A stretch of DNA of 64,000 bases, from assembly GCA_016874295.1 (NCBI GenBank), contig VGUH01000002.1, forward strand, positions 1 through 64,000. Reading direction: 5' to 3'. Under the pieces are notes generated by a model, which was not told the DNA's origin, made no database searches, and saw only the letters and a list, made by a program, of their open reading frames with translations. Below are positions 25,373 through 33,242 of this stretch, piece after piece; positions within the stretch are counted from its first letter, which is position 1, and each line of letters opens with the position of its first letter. Position numbers and translations under genes: made by a program. This stretch comes from Gammaproteobacteria bacterium. GTDB taxonomy: Bacteria > Pseudomonadota > Gammaproteobacteria > Steroidobacterales > Steroidobacteraceae.

Positions 25373-26156
25373 GCAACCACGGAAAAAACCCGCTGGTCCG
25401 GGCGATATATTCTTGGTAGCCCTGGCGCTTTTCCAGCATACGCCGCTCTACCAGTTCCTTGCCCATCATGCCGAGGATCGACCAGGTCAGAAACGTTGGT
25501 GAAAACACCGTGATGAAACCCCAAGGCACTTCGCAGGCGATGAGCCAGAAACCCCACCATACGCAGGCTTCGCCGAAATAATTCGGGTGCCGCGAGTAAC
25601 GCCACAACCCGGTTTCCAGCACCTTACCGGCGTTGTTAGCATCGGCCTTGAATCGCGCCAATTGCCAGTCGGCGACCGCCTGGAAAAATACGCCTACGAG
25701 CCATAGCGCCGTGCCGGCGTAGGCTAACAAACCTAGCCACCGCGGCTCCGGCGCCGTCTGCGCGACATAGAACGGCGCCAGGGCAAAAAACACAATCAGA
25801 CCCTGATACAAATTGATGCGCGTAAGGCTGTGCCAGGCAAAGTTCTTGCCTTGATCCTTGAGCGTCTTGCGAAATCTCGCGTAGCGCGGATCCTCACGGC
25901 CCCAGTTGCGCCACAGCAAATAGCCGCCGAGCCGGGCTGCCCAAACAACCGCGAGTAATGTTAGCAGCCCGCGCCGGGCCTCGGCGCCGCCGCCGATGCA
26001 GTAACCCAGTACCGCCCCCAGCGCAATGCAAGGCGCGAACCAGATATCGACCAAACTGGAATCCTTCATGATGAGCCCGATGGCCCACAGGGCAACGAAC
26101 GATCCGAAGACCAGCAATGCACAGAGTGCGATCAGCTGCAGCACATCTGGACTCAT
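25344..26156 (-). CDS. DUF1295 membrane protein (steroid 5-alpha-reductase-like)
   Basis: A 270-residue polytopic membrane protein with about seven hydrophobic segments. The C-terminal GLWRYSRHPNYFGEACVWWG is the NADPH-binding signature shared by DUF1295, isoprenylcysteine methyltransferase and steroid 5-alpha-reductase families. Members are thought to reduce an enone in a lipid-like substrate. ATG 26156 (MSPDVLQLIALCALL) is chosen, since the residues before it are charged and atypical. Its presence next to SCP-type thiolase is the main hint that the cluster handles a steroid or isoprenoid (inference). Confidence 0.85.
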   Translation of the reverse strand: MSPDVLQLIALCALLVFGSFVALWAIGLIMKDSSLVDIWFAPCIALGAVLGYCIGGGAEARRGLLTLLAVVWAARLGGYLLWRNWGREDPRYARFRKTLKDQGKNFAWHSLTRINLYQGLIVFFALAPFYVAQTAPEPRWLGLLAYAGTALWLVGVFFQAVADWQLARFKADANNAGKVLETGLWRYSRHPNYFGEACVWWGFWLIACEVPWGFITVFSPTFLTWSILGMMGKELVERRMLEKRQGYQEYIARTSGFFPWLPKNPASPRS

Positions 26157-26269
26157 CGAGGGCTCCCGCCGGGTTTTCGAATCCAAGAGAGACTACTCCG
26201 GCGGCTCATCGGCTTGCAATAAAAGACTGATGTGTGGAAGCATCAGGCGAATTTCAACAGGAGCTTCGC

Positions 26270-26494
26270 ATGCAGCGACGTCAGTTCTTTCAGGCCACGA
26301 CCGCCACGGCGCTGGCCGCAGCGCTCGCCGCGGCGAGTTCGGTCTTCGCGGCCGGACTGGACCTAGTGCCGCGAACGCTGCTGATCGGCGGCATCCTGCT
26401 CTGCTCGCTCGTGCTGTTCGGTGCGATGCGCACGCACGACCTGCGCTTCCTGCTGCAGATCCTGCGCGGCGACCGCGCGCCAAACGCGCGCTGA
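26270..26494 (+). pseudogene. Chimeric fragment: Tat-type signal fused to a membrane-protein tail
   Basis: A good ribosome-binding site (AGGAG) and ATG 26270 start MQRRQFFQATTATALAAALA, a Tat-like signal peptide with an RR motif. At about residue 28 the character changes to LVPRTLLIGGILLCSLVLFG and MRTHDLRFLLQILRG, which resembles the last transmembrane helix and cytoplasmic tail of a polysaccharide flippase (weak call). The 74-residue whole makes no sense as one protein. It marks a breakpoint near 26350 between two unrelated genes. Confidence 0.5.
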
Positions 26495-26502
26495 CGCCAC
26501 CG

Positions 26503-26614
26503 TCAGGCGTTCATACGCTCCGCGAAGTACCGGCCGTAGCGCCAGAACGTCATCTTCCAGCCCGTCGGGCGCAGCATCCAGCGTGCGGCCTGGGCGAGCA
26601 GCGGGTATAGCCGG
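26503..26614 (-). pseudogene. 3' fragment of an unidentified minus-strand gene
   Basis: The minus frame ending at TGA 26503-26505 reads LYPLLAQAARWMLRPTGWKM and TFWRYGRYFAERMNA. It has aromatic and basic residues typical of a membrane-associated enzyme tail. It is cut at about 26614, exactly where the arginase fragment begins on the other strand. I do not recognise the family. Confidence 0.4.
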
Positions 26615-27119
26615 CGCCGGCATGCCGGTCGCCATCCTGCTCAGCCACGGGCCGCAGGAATTGGTCGGCCTCAACGGCGGCGCGCCCGCGATCCGCCCTG
26701 ACGACCTCCGCCAGGTCGGCATCCGCAGCGTCGACCTCGGCGAGAAGAAGTTCGTGCACGAGCTCGGCTTCGAGGTCTACGACATGCGCTACATCGACGA
26801 GACCGGCATGCGCCAGACCATGAACGAGGCGCTCGCAGGTCTCGGCTGCGACACGCACCTGCATGTCAGCTTCGATGTCGACTTCCTCGACCCTGAGATC
26901 GCGCCGGGCGTCGGCACGACAGTGCCCGGCGGGCCCTCGTACCGCGAGGCGCAGCTGTGCATGGAGATGGTGGCCGATACCGGCCTGCTCGCCTCGCTCG
27001 ACGTCATGGAGCTGAACCCCGCCCTCGACAACCACAACCGGACCGCCGAGGTCGCCGTGGACCTCGTCGCTTCACTGTTCGGCAAGAGCACGCTGATGCG
27101 AAGGGCCGACGATGCTTGA
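26606..27119 (+). pseudogene. Arginase, C-terminal fragment
   Basis: The frame reads GMPVAILLSHGPQELVGLNG, then VSFDVDFLDPEIAPGVGTTVPGG (the Mn-binding DxD region) and ELNPALDNHNRTAEVAVDL, the C-terminal half of bacterial arginases (RocF/ureohydrolase fold). The N-terminal half with the first metal motifs (GGDHS, DAHxD) is missing. No start codon with a ribosome-binding site is placed to restore it. Arginase splits arginine to ornithine and urea; this copy cannot, since two of the metal-binding motifs are lost. The 5' cut coincides with the end of the preceding minus-strand fragment. Confidence 0.8.
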
Positions 27120-27137
27120 CCCGGAGATGCCGGCCGA

Positions 27138-27326
27138 CTAGCGGCGCTTGCGCGGCTTCGCGGCCTTCGCGTCGTACTTCTTCAGCAGCATGTCGACGGC
27201 TTCGCGCAGGTAGGCCGCAAGCGGCACGCGTGTTGCGCCGCTCAGCGCGCGCAGCGCGTCGTGCTGCGCGCGATCGAAGTACACGCCGGTGAATACCCGC
27301 TTCTCGCGGTCTTTCTTCTGGGGCAC
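27138..27326 (-). CDS. Ribbon-helix-helix domain protein
   Basis: 62 residues, strongly basic ends. VFTGVYFDRAQHDALRALSG and VPLAAYLREAVDMLLKKY form a beta strand plus two helices, the ribbon-helix-helix DNA-binding fold found in antitoxins and small repressors. No toxin gene is adjacent. It lies 10 bases after the start-proximal limit of no gene on its own strand but directly downstream of the glycosyltransferase operon, so it may be cotranscribed with it. Confidence 0.7.
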   Translation of the reverse strand: MPQKKDREKRVFTGVYFDRAQHDALRALSGATRVPLAAYLREAVDMLLKKYDAKAAKPRKRR

Positions 27327-27335
27327 CCGGCGATG

Positions 27336-28832
27336 CTAATGGGCGCGCGGCGACGGCGCCAGCGCCTGGCTGAGGTGCGGGCCTGCGTAGTACAGGTCGT
27401 ATTCCCCGCCGCGTACGACCGGCTGCAGCGCGTCGAGCACATGCGCAGGCAGCCGCTCGAGGTGCCGGTCCTTGACCGCCACCCAGGCGGGCCCCTCGGC
27501 GAGGCTCGCCTGCAGCTCAGCGGCCGTCATGACCTCTCCGGCCTGCCCGTCGCTGTAGAAGGCGCCGGATGGCGGGCGCTTGCCGAAAAAGACCAGCGGC
27601 TCGCCGTCGCCGCGCCGCGATTCGTAATCGTGCACCAGCGCGCGGGTCGAGGTCTCGCGCTCCCAGTGCCCGGCATCGTAGGCGATGACGAGCGCGAGAC
27701 CGACCGCCGCCGTCAGCGCAACGCCGCCTGCCAGCAGCCGGCGTTCGACGCGCTCGGTCGGCAGGCGCGCCAGCCAGATCGCCGCTGCCATCGCGGCTGC
27801 CGGGATGCCCGGCAAAACATAGGTCCAGAGAACATTGCCGCTCAGCGTGAAGACGACGCAGGGCGCGAGTGCCCAGGCGCCGAGATACACCAGCAGGGAA
27901 CGATCCTCCGGCGGCGCCGGCTGCGCCAGACTCCGCCAGCGCCAGGCGGCAACCGGCACGAGCACCGACCACGGCAACAGGGCGAGAACCGCAAACAGCC
28001 AGATCGTGCCGCGCGGGAATGCATGCGCGTGTCCGTACAGGTCCCCGGTCCAGCCGGAAACCAGGAAACGGTCCCAGTGCTCACCGACGATGAAGTAATC
28101 GAGGAAGCCGGGCGTGCGCGCTTCCGCCAGCAGGTACCAGGGCACGGAAAGCGCGAGGATCGCGAGCAAGGCGCATTTCCAGTGCAGTGTCGCGAACATG
28201 CGCCGGAAGTTGCCGGTCGCAATCGCCCAAACCGCTATCGGCAGCCCGGCCAGCACGAGCGCAAGCGGCCCCTTGGCGAGCAGGCCGATCGCCATGCCGA
28301 GGATCAGTATCCATTCCTCGCGCCCGCGCGCCGGTACCGGCGCGTGCATCGCGAGCCAGAAACCGCGCATCGCCATCATCATCCCGAGCGCGAGCGCTAT
28401 GTCGGTCGTCACCGCGCCGGTTTCCGCAAAGAAGAGCGCCGAGCCCGCAGCCAGCGCGACGGCGATGGCGGCCTCGCGCCGCGAGCGGCGCGCTGCCCAG
28501 TCCCACAGGACCCCGAGCAGGAGGCCGCCGCAGATCCAGTGCGGCAGCCGCGCGCTGAACTCGCCGATGCCGAACAGCTTGAAGCTTCCGGCCGTCAGCC
28601 AGAACGAGAACGGCGGCTTGCCCCAGAACGGCACGCTGTCGCCGATCCAGGGCGTGATCCAGTCGCCGAGTTCGGCCATGCGCCGGCCGATCTCCGCGTA
28701 GCGCGATTCGGTCGGGTCGACCAGCGGGTACATGCCGAGCGTCGCAAGCCGCGCCAGGACGGCGACGGCGACGACGATCAGCAGCGGGCGTAGCTCAGAC
28801 GACCGGCGGTCGGGCGGGGGCGTGCTCGACAC
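27336..28832 (-). CDS. GT-C glycosyltransferase, family 39/ArnT-like
   Basis: A 498-residue inner-membrane protein with about 11 hydrophobic helices and a soluble C-terminal domain. The first periplasmic loop has DPTESRYAEIGRRM, the catalytic acidic motif of PMT/ArnT enzymes, and GKPPFSFW. These use polyprenyl-phosphate-linked sugars as donors and modify lipid A, O-antigen or proteins on the periplasmic face. It overlaps the upstream GT2 gene by 38 bases. With GtrA-like and GtrB-like genes upstream it completes a three-part Gtr-like system: GT2 makes the lipid-linked sugar, GtrA flips it, and this enzyme transfers it. Confidence 0.87.
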   Translation of the reverse strand: MSSTPPPDRRSSELRPLLIVVAVAVLARLATLGMYPLVDPTESRYAEIGRRMAELGDWITPWIGDSVPFWGKPPFSFWLTAGSFKLFGIGEFSARLPHWICGGLLLGVLWDWAARRSRREAAIAVALAAGSALFFAETGAVTTDIALALGMMMAMRGFWLAMHAPVPARGREEWILILGMAIGLLAKGPLALVLAGLPIAVWAIATGNFRRMFATLHWKCALLAILALSVPWYLLAEARTPGFLDYFIVGEHWDRFLVSGWTGDLYGHAHAFPRGTIWLFAVLALLPWSVLVPVAAWRWRSLAQPAPPEDRSLLVYLGAWALAPCVVFTLSGNVLWTYVLPGIPAAAMAAAIWLARLPTERVERRLLAGGVALTAAVGLALVIAYDAGHWERETSTRALVHDYESRRGDGEPLVFFGKRPPSGAFYSDGQAGEVMTAAELQASLAEGPAWVAVKDRHLERLPAHVLDALQPVVRGGEYDLYYAGPHLSQALAPSPRAH

Positions 28833-29799
28833 GCGCCCGGCTCCACGGCGGCTGCGCGGCCTGCGACGGGGCGCGCAACTCGTCGACCAGGTACAACGGG
28901 CGGCCCTTCGACTCGACGAACAGGCGAGCGAGGTACTCCCCCAGCACGCCGATCGCCATGAGCTGCAGGCCGCCCAGGAAGGAGATCACCACGATCAGGG
29001 TCGGGAACCCGCGCGCCGGATCGCCGAATGCCAGCGTCTTGACGAACATGAAGGCCGCAAAGGCGAAGGCCGAGAGCGCGGTCGCGAATCCGACGTAGGT
29101 CGCCACCTTGAGCGGCGCGACCGAGAAACCGGTGATGCCCTCGAGCGCCAGGTTCCACAGCTTCCAGTAGCGCCACTTGCTGTGTCCGGCCGCGCGCGGC
29201 TCGCGGTCGTAGTCGATCGTGGCCTGGCTGAAGCCAATCCAGGCGAACAGGCCCTTCATCATGCGGCTGCGCTCCGGCAGCGCGTTGATCGCATCCACCG
29301 CGCGCCGGCTCAGCAGCCGGTAGTCGCCGGTGTCCACGGGTATGGGCACGTCGCTCAGCCGGTTCATGACGCGGTAGAAGGCGTAGGCGGTCACGCGCTT
29401 GAGCCAGGATTCACCGGCGCGCGCGCGCCGGCGCATGTTCACGACGTCGGCGCCGCCGCGCCAGGCGGCGAGCATGGAAGGGATCAGCTCGGGCGGGTCC
29501 TGCAGGTCGCCGTCGATCACGACCGTCGCCGCGCCGCGCGCCTCGGCGAGGCCAGCGCTGACAGCCGCCTCCTTGCCGAAATTGCGGCTCAGCCGTATGT
29601 AGCCGACACGCGCGTCGCGCTCGCTTTCGAGTTCCAGCAGTTGCCGCGTACCGTCCGTGCTGCCATCGTCCACGTAGAGGACCTCGAAGCCGCCGGAGGT
29701 CGCAGCGATCGAATGCATGAGGCGCCGATGCAGCGCGGGCAACACCGCTTCCTCGTTGCGGACCGGCACCACGACGCTGAGCGTGGGACGCCGGCTCAT
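28795..29799 (-). CDS. Polyprenyl-phosphate glycosyltransferase (GT2, GtrB/DPM-like)
   Basis: A 334-residue GT2 enzyme. LSVVVPVRNEEAVLPALHRR, VDDGSTDGT, DGDLQDPPELI (DxD region) and YKLSRNFGKE-type IRLSRNFGKEAAVSAG are diagnostic for GtrB/YfdH, dolichyl-phosphate mannose synthase-like enzymes that load a sugar onto undecaprenyl phosphate. Two C-terminal transmembrane helices (near VGFATALSAFAFAAFMFV and LIVVISFLGGLQLMAIG) anchor it. ATG 29799 overlaps the GtrA stop (ATGA); longer in-frame extensions run antisense-like through gtrA and are rejected. Confidence 0.9.
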   Translation of the reverse strand: MSRRPTLSVVVPVRNEEAVLPALHRRLMHSIAATSGGFEVLYVDDGSTDGTRQLLELESERDARVGYIRLSRNFGKEAAVSAGLAEARGAATVVIDGDLQDPPELIPSMLAAWRGGADVVNMRRRARAGESWLKRVTAYAFYRVMNRLSDVPIPVDTGDYRLLSRRAVDAINALPERSRMMKGLFAWIGFSQATIDYDREPRAAGHSKWRYWKLWNLALEGITGFSVAPLKVATYVGFATALSAFAFAAFMFVKTLAFGDPARGFPTLIVVISFLGGLQLMAIGVLGEYLARLFVESKGRPLYLVDELRAPSQAAQPPWSRARVEHAPARPPVV

Positions 29800-30152
29800 G
29801 CAAACGTCCAGCGGCGGTTGAGCGCGTACCCGAAGACGAGGACGATCAGGGTCGCGACGGCTTGCGGCAGCAGGTAGTGCAGGCCCAGCCACTCGGTCCC
29901 GGCAAGAACGACCGCGGCGCTGGTCACAGCGCCGAGCGCGGCGACCGCCAGGAAGCGCGGCAGCGCGCGGGTGTGTGCGGCGCGCGAGGCAAAGGTGAAG
30001 CGGCGGTTGCCGGCATAGGCCGCGAGCGCGCCCGCGAGCGCGCCCGTTGCAGCCGCGACCCCGGCCGGGACACCGGCCAGCTCCACCAGCATCACGAGCA
30101 CGAGGTAATGGACGGCCGTCGCAAGGGCGCCGACCAGCGCGTAAAGCGGCAT
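29796..30152 (-). CDS. GtrA-family flippase-like membrane protein
   Basis: 118 residues with four hydrophobic helices: PLYALVGALATAVHYLVLVM, AAATGALAGALAAYAGNRRF, FLAVAALGAVTSAAVVLAG and LLPQAVATLIVLVFGYALNR. The NRRFTF and NRRWTF motifs after helices 2 and 4 are characteristic of GtrA (PF04138), which moves undecaprenyl-phosphate-linked sugars across the inner membrane. It is first in the three-gene glycosylation operon, with ATGA coupling to the GT2 gene. Confidence 0.88.
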   Translation of the reverse strand: MPLYALVGALATAVHYLVLVMLVELAGVPAGVAAATGALAGALAAYAGNRRFTFASRAAHTRALPRFLAVAALGAVTSAAVVLAGTEWLGLHYLLPQAVATLIVLVFGYALNRRWTFA

Positions 30153-30213
30153 GCGCGGTTCCCACAACTCATATGTCCCCTTGGACGTCAGCCGCGGGAA
30201 AATCAGTCGCGAC

Positions 30214-30244
30214 CTGCCGGCAGTGGCAAACGGCCACGCGGCAG
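30214..30244. promoter_or_regulatory. Imperfect inverted repeat upstream of the STN receptor
   Basis: CTGCC (30214) and GGCAG (30240-30244) flank an inner stem GTGGC-aaacg-GCCAC, giving an interrupted hairpin that ends 14 bases before the receptor ATG. It lies between divergent gtrA and receptor genes and could be an operator or an mRNA leader hairpin. Confidence 0.35.
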
Positions 30245-30258
30245 ACTTAAATAGCCGG

Positions 30259-32580
30259 ATGCTGACCGTGCGCTGCCGCCATGCACTTGGCGTCTGGCTC
30301 CTCCTGGCGGCGGCGGCCGCGGCCGCCGCCGAGGGAGCGCCGCCGACCGGCCCCTGGGTCGGTCGCGGAGTGGCCGAAGCGCTCGGCGAGCTGCGCGAGC
30401 CGGGACTCGACTTCATCTTCAGCTCGGAACTGGTGCCCGATGACCTGCGCGTGCGCGAGGAGCCACGCGGGGGGAGCCGCCTGCTGATCGCGCGCGACAT
30501 CCTGGCGCAGCACGGGCTTGGGCTACAGGTGGTCCGCCCCGGCATCTATGCCGTGGTGCGCGACGCGCACCGGCCGGAAGTGCAGGCTGCCGGGGATGCC
30601 GCCGGCAGCGCCGCCACGGGCCCGGCCCGTCCCACGCCGTTGTCCGAGATCGTGGTTTCGACCAGCCGTTATGCGCTCGACGGCTCGCGCTCGATCGGCG
30701 CCGTGGCGGTCCATGCCAGCGAGCTCGCGGTGCAACCGGTGCTCGGCGAGGATGCCATCCGCGCGATGGGGCGCCTGCCCGGTCTCGCGCAGAACGGTTT
30801 CTCGGCGCAGTCGAACATCCGCGGCGGAGAAGCGGGCGAGACGCTGATCCTGCTGGACGGGTTCCCGATCCGCCAGGCGTTCCACCATCCCGCCTACAAC
30901 AACGCGTTCGGCGTGCTCGACCCGGGCCTGATCGCCGGCGCCGAGGCCTACACCGGCGGATTCCCGGTGCGTTACGGAAACCGCATGGCCGGCGTGTTCG
31001 ACTACGCGAGTGCGGACCCGCGCGGCGATTTCACACGCGCGCTCGGCGCCTCGGTGTTCAACGCGACCGCCCGGCTCGGCGATGTCATCGAACCGGCCGC
31101 CATTGACTGGCTCGCGACCGGGCGCGTCGGCACGCTGCAGCCGTTCCTCGATGCCTTCGCGGAAGCGGATGCCAAGCCGTTCAATTCCGACCTATATGCG
31201 CGCGTCGGCTGGGGCGAACCGGACCGCCTGCGCCTCACCGCGAACCTGCTGTGGACATACGATGAGCTCGACATCGGCCGTGCTGCGCTCGGCGAGGATG
31301 CCGAGTTCAACAGCCGGCTCCATTACGCCTGGCTGCGCGCCGACCATGCCTGGAACGAGCAGCTCGAGGGCAGCGCCTGGCTCGGTTACAGCGAGGTGAA
31401 CAGCAACCGCTTGGGCACGATGGACAAGTCCGGCATCGCGACCGGATCGGTGCGCGACCGGCGCTCGTCCCGTTACCTCGACCTGCGCGCGCGCATGTCC
31501 TGGCAGCCGGCGGAGCGCCACTGGCTCGAAAGCGGCTTCGAGCTCACGGAAGAAGACGCCACTTACCGTTACGAGGCGGCCGCGGCGTACAGCCCGGCCG
31601 TGGCCGAGCTGTTTGCGCGCGAACCTTCGCTCGTGCGCACGGCGGACCTGACCCCGAGCCGCGAACGCATGGCGGCTTTCGCAAGTCACCGCTGGCAGCT
31701 CACGGATGACCTGGTGTCCGAGCTCGGGCTGCGTGCCCAACGCACCGCGACCCACGACACGACCTCGAAGGAGTGGATTTACGATCCGCGCTTCAGCATC
31801 CGCTGGCAGTTCCGGCCGTCAACGGCGCTGCGCGCGCACTGGGGGCGCTTCCACCAGACCGACGAGGTCCACGAGCTGAAGGTCGAGGACGGGCTGAGTG
31901 AATTCCCGGAGGCACAGCGCTCCGATCACTTCATCCTCGGCGTCGACCACGCGCTGTCGAACGGGCTCGGGCTGCGGCTCGAGTGGTTCCGCAAGTCGCA
32001 GGGCGACCCGCGCCCGCGCTTCGAGAACCTGCTCGACCCGCTGGCAGTCCTGCCGGAGATCGCCCTGGACCGCGTCGGCGTGGCGCCGAGCTCCGCCGTG
32101 ATCCGCGGCAGCGAGCTGTCCGTGCGGCGTGCCGGCGAATCCCTCACCTGGTGGGGCGCGGTGGCATGGTCGGAAGCCCGCGACGGCATCGGCGGCCGGA
32201 ACGTCCCGCGCAGCTGGGACCAGGAGTGGGCGGTGACCGCCGGCGTCGACTGGGTGCACGGCTACTGGCGCCTCGGTGCGGTGGCGTCCCTGCACCAGGG
32301 CTGGCCGACCACGCCGCTGGATGAGACCGGTCTCGGCGAGCGCAATGCCGATCGCTTTGCGACGCGCGGCGCGCTCGACCTGCGCGCGGAGTACCGCAGG
32401 CCGCTCGCGATCGGCAGCCTCGCGGTCAGCGTCGAGGTGACGAACGCGGTCAATATCGGCAACACCTGCTGCACCGAGCTGATCGCCGTCGAGGACGGGG
32501 CCGGGAACACGGCCTTCACGACCGAAGCCAGCGACTGGCTGCCGGTCGTGCCCTCGATCGGCGTGCTCTGGGAATTCTGA
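30259..32580 (+). CDS. TonB-dependent receptor with N-terminal STN signalling domain
   Basis: A 773-residue outer-membrane receptor. The signal peptide (VWLLLAAAAAAAA) is followed by a secretin/TonB N-terminal (STN) domain, with GVAEALGELREPGLDFIFSS through the ILAQHGLGLQVVRPGIYAVV strand (about residues 30-95). Then a TonB-box-like SEIVVSTSR, the plug (RLPGLAQNGFSAQSNIRGGE and ILLDGFPIRQ) and the barrel, ending in LWEF. STN domains relay ligand binding to a FecR-like anti-sigma factor, and here such a factor and an ECF sigma follow directly, so this is a transducer receptor. The ligand is not evident; the plug motif FPVRYGNRMAGV resembles that of carbohydrate-type receptors. Confidence 0.9.
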   Translation: MLTVRCRHALGVWLLLAAAAAAAAEGAPPTGPWVGRGVAEALGELREPGLDFIFSSELVPDDLRVREEPRGGSRLLIARDILAQHGLGLQVVRPGIYAVVRDAHRPEVQAAGDAAGSAATGPARPTPLSEIVVSTSRYALDGSRSIGAVAVHASELAVQPVLGEDAIRAMGRLPGLAQNGFSAQSNIRGGEAGETLILLDGFPIRQAFHHPAYNNAFGVLDPGLIAGAEAYTGGFPVRYGNRMAGVFDYASADPRGDFTRALGASVFNATARLGDVIEPAAIDWLATGRVGTLQPFLDAFAEADAKPFNSDLYARVGWGEPDRLRLTANLLWTYDELDIGRAALGEDAEFNSRLHYAWLRADHAWNEQLEGSAWLGYSEVNSNRLGTMDKSGIATGSVRDRRSSRYLDLRARMSWQPAERHWLESGFELTEEDATYRYEAAAAYSPAVAELFAREPSLVRTADLTPSRERMAAFASHRWQLTDDLVSELGLRAQRTATHDTTSKEWIYDPRFSIRWQFRPSTALRAHWGRFHQTDEVHELKVEDGLSEFPEAQRSDHFILGVDHALSNGLGLRLEWFRKSQGDPRPRFENLLDPLAVLPEIALDRVGVAPSSAVIRGSELSVRRAGESLTWWGAVAWSEARDGIGGRNVPRSWDQEWAVTAGVDWVHGYWRLGAVASLHQGWPTTPLDETGLGERNADRFATRGALDLRAEYRRPLAIGSLAVSVEVTNAVNIGNTCCTELIAVEDGAGNTAFTTEASDWLPVVPSIGVLWEF

Positions 32581-32624
32581 GGCGTGGGCGATTGATCGTG
32601 CCGGGTACGGGCGTCCAATACGGG

Positions 32625-33233
32625 ATGACAGGCGACCAGCAGCTGATCCGGGGCATGCTCGCCGGCGACGAGCGGGCATTCGAGGCCTTTTTCAACGCCT
32701 ACTTCGCCCGCGTGTACCGGTTTGCGCTGCCCCGGCTGAACGGCGACGTGGAGGCGGCGAAAGACGTGGTCCAGGCCACCCTCGGCAAGGCGATGCGTGG
32801 CCTCGCCGGATTCCGCGGCGACTCCGGGCTGTTCACCTGGATCTGCCGCATCTGCCGCAACGAGGTCGTCGAGTACCTGCGCGCACGCAATCGCGGCGCA
32901 CACGTCGTGCTGATGGACGACCACGCGGGCCTGCGCGCCGCGGTGGAATCGATCGAGGCGCCCGAGGAGTTCGACCTCGTGAAGTCCTGCGGGCGCGAGG
33001 AAGCGGCCCGCCTGGTGCGCGCGGTACTCGACCGCCTGCCCGCGAATTACGGCGACGCGCTCGAGTGGAAATACCTCGAGGGCCATTCGGTCGAGGCGAT
33101 CGGGCAGCGCCTCGGAATCGGCACGATCGCAGCGCAATCGCTGCTCGCACGCGCGCGCGTCGCCTTCCGCGAGGGGCTCGAATCGGTATTCGGCGCGGAG
33201 GCCGCGGACATCGCGTCGGGTCTCGGCGCCTAG
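32625..33233 (+). CDS. ECF-type RNA polymerase sigma factor
   Basis: A 202-residue sigma-70 family protein. Region 2 is AFFNAYFARVYRFALPRLNG and AAKDVVQATLGKAMRGLAGF; region 4 is DRLPANYGDALEWKYLEGHS followed by VEAIGQRLGIGTIAAQSLLARARVAF, the helix-turn-helix that binds the -35 box. It begins 45 bases after the receptor stop and ends 10 bases before fecR. By analogy with FecI it should be held inactive by the FecR-like protein until the STN receptor signals, then transcribe the receptor gene. Confidence 0.9.
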   Translation: MTGDQQLIRGMLAGDERAFEAFFNAYFARVYRFALPRLNGDVEAAKDVVQATLGKAMRGLAGFRGDSGLFTWICRICRNEVVEYLRARNRGAHVVLMDDHAGLRAAVESIEAPEEFDLVKSCGREEAARLVRAVLDRLPANYGDALEWKYLEGHSVEAIGQRLGIGTIAAQSLLARARVAFREGLESVFGAEAADIASGLGA

Positions 33234-33242
33234 GAACGGACC

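Noticed and set aside
28795-30165. An N-terminal extension of the GT2 enzyme back to 30165
   Set aside because: The extra 122 residues are Arg/Gly-rich and overlap gtrA in another frame; the ATG at 29799 gives an exact family-type start with ATGA coupling.
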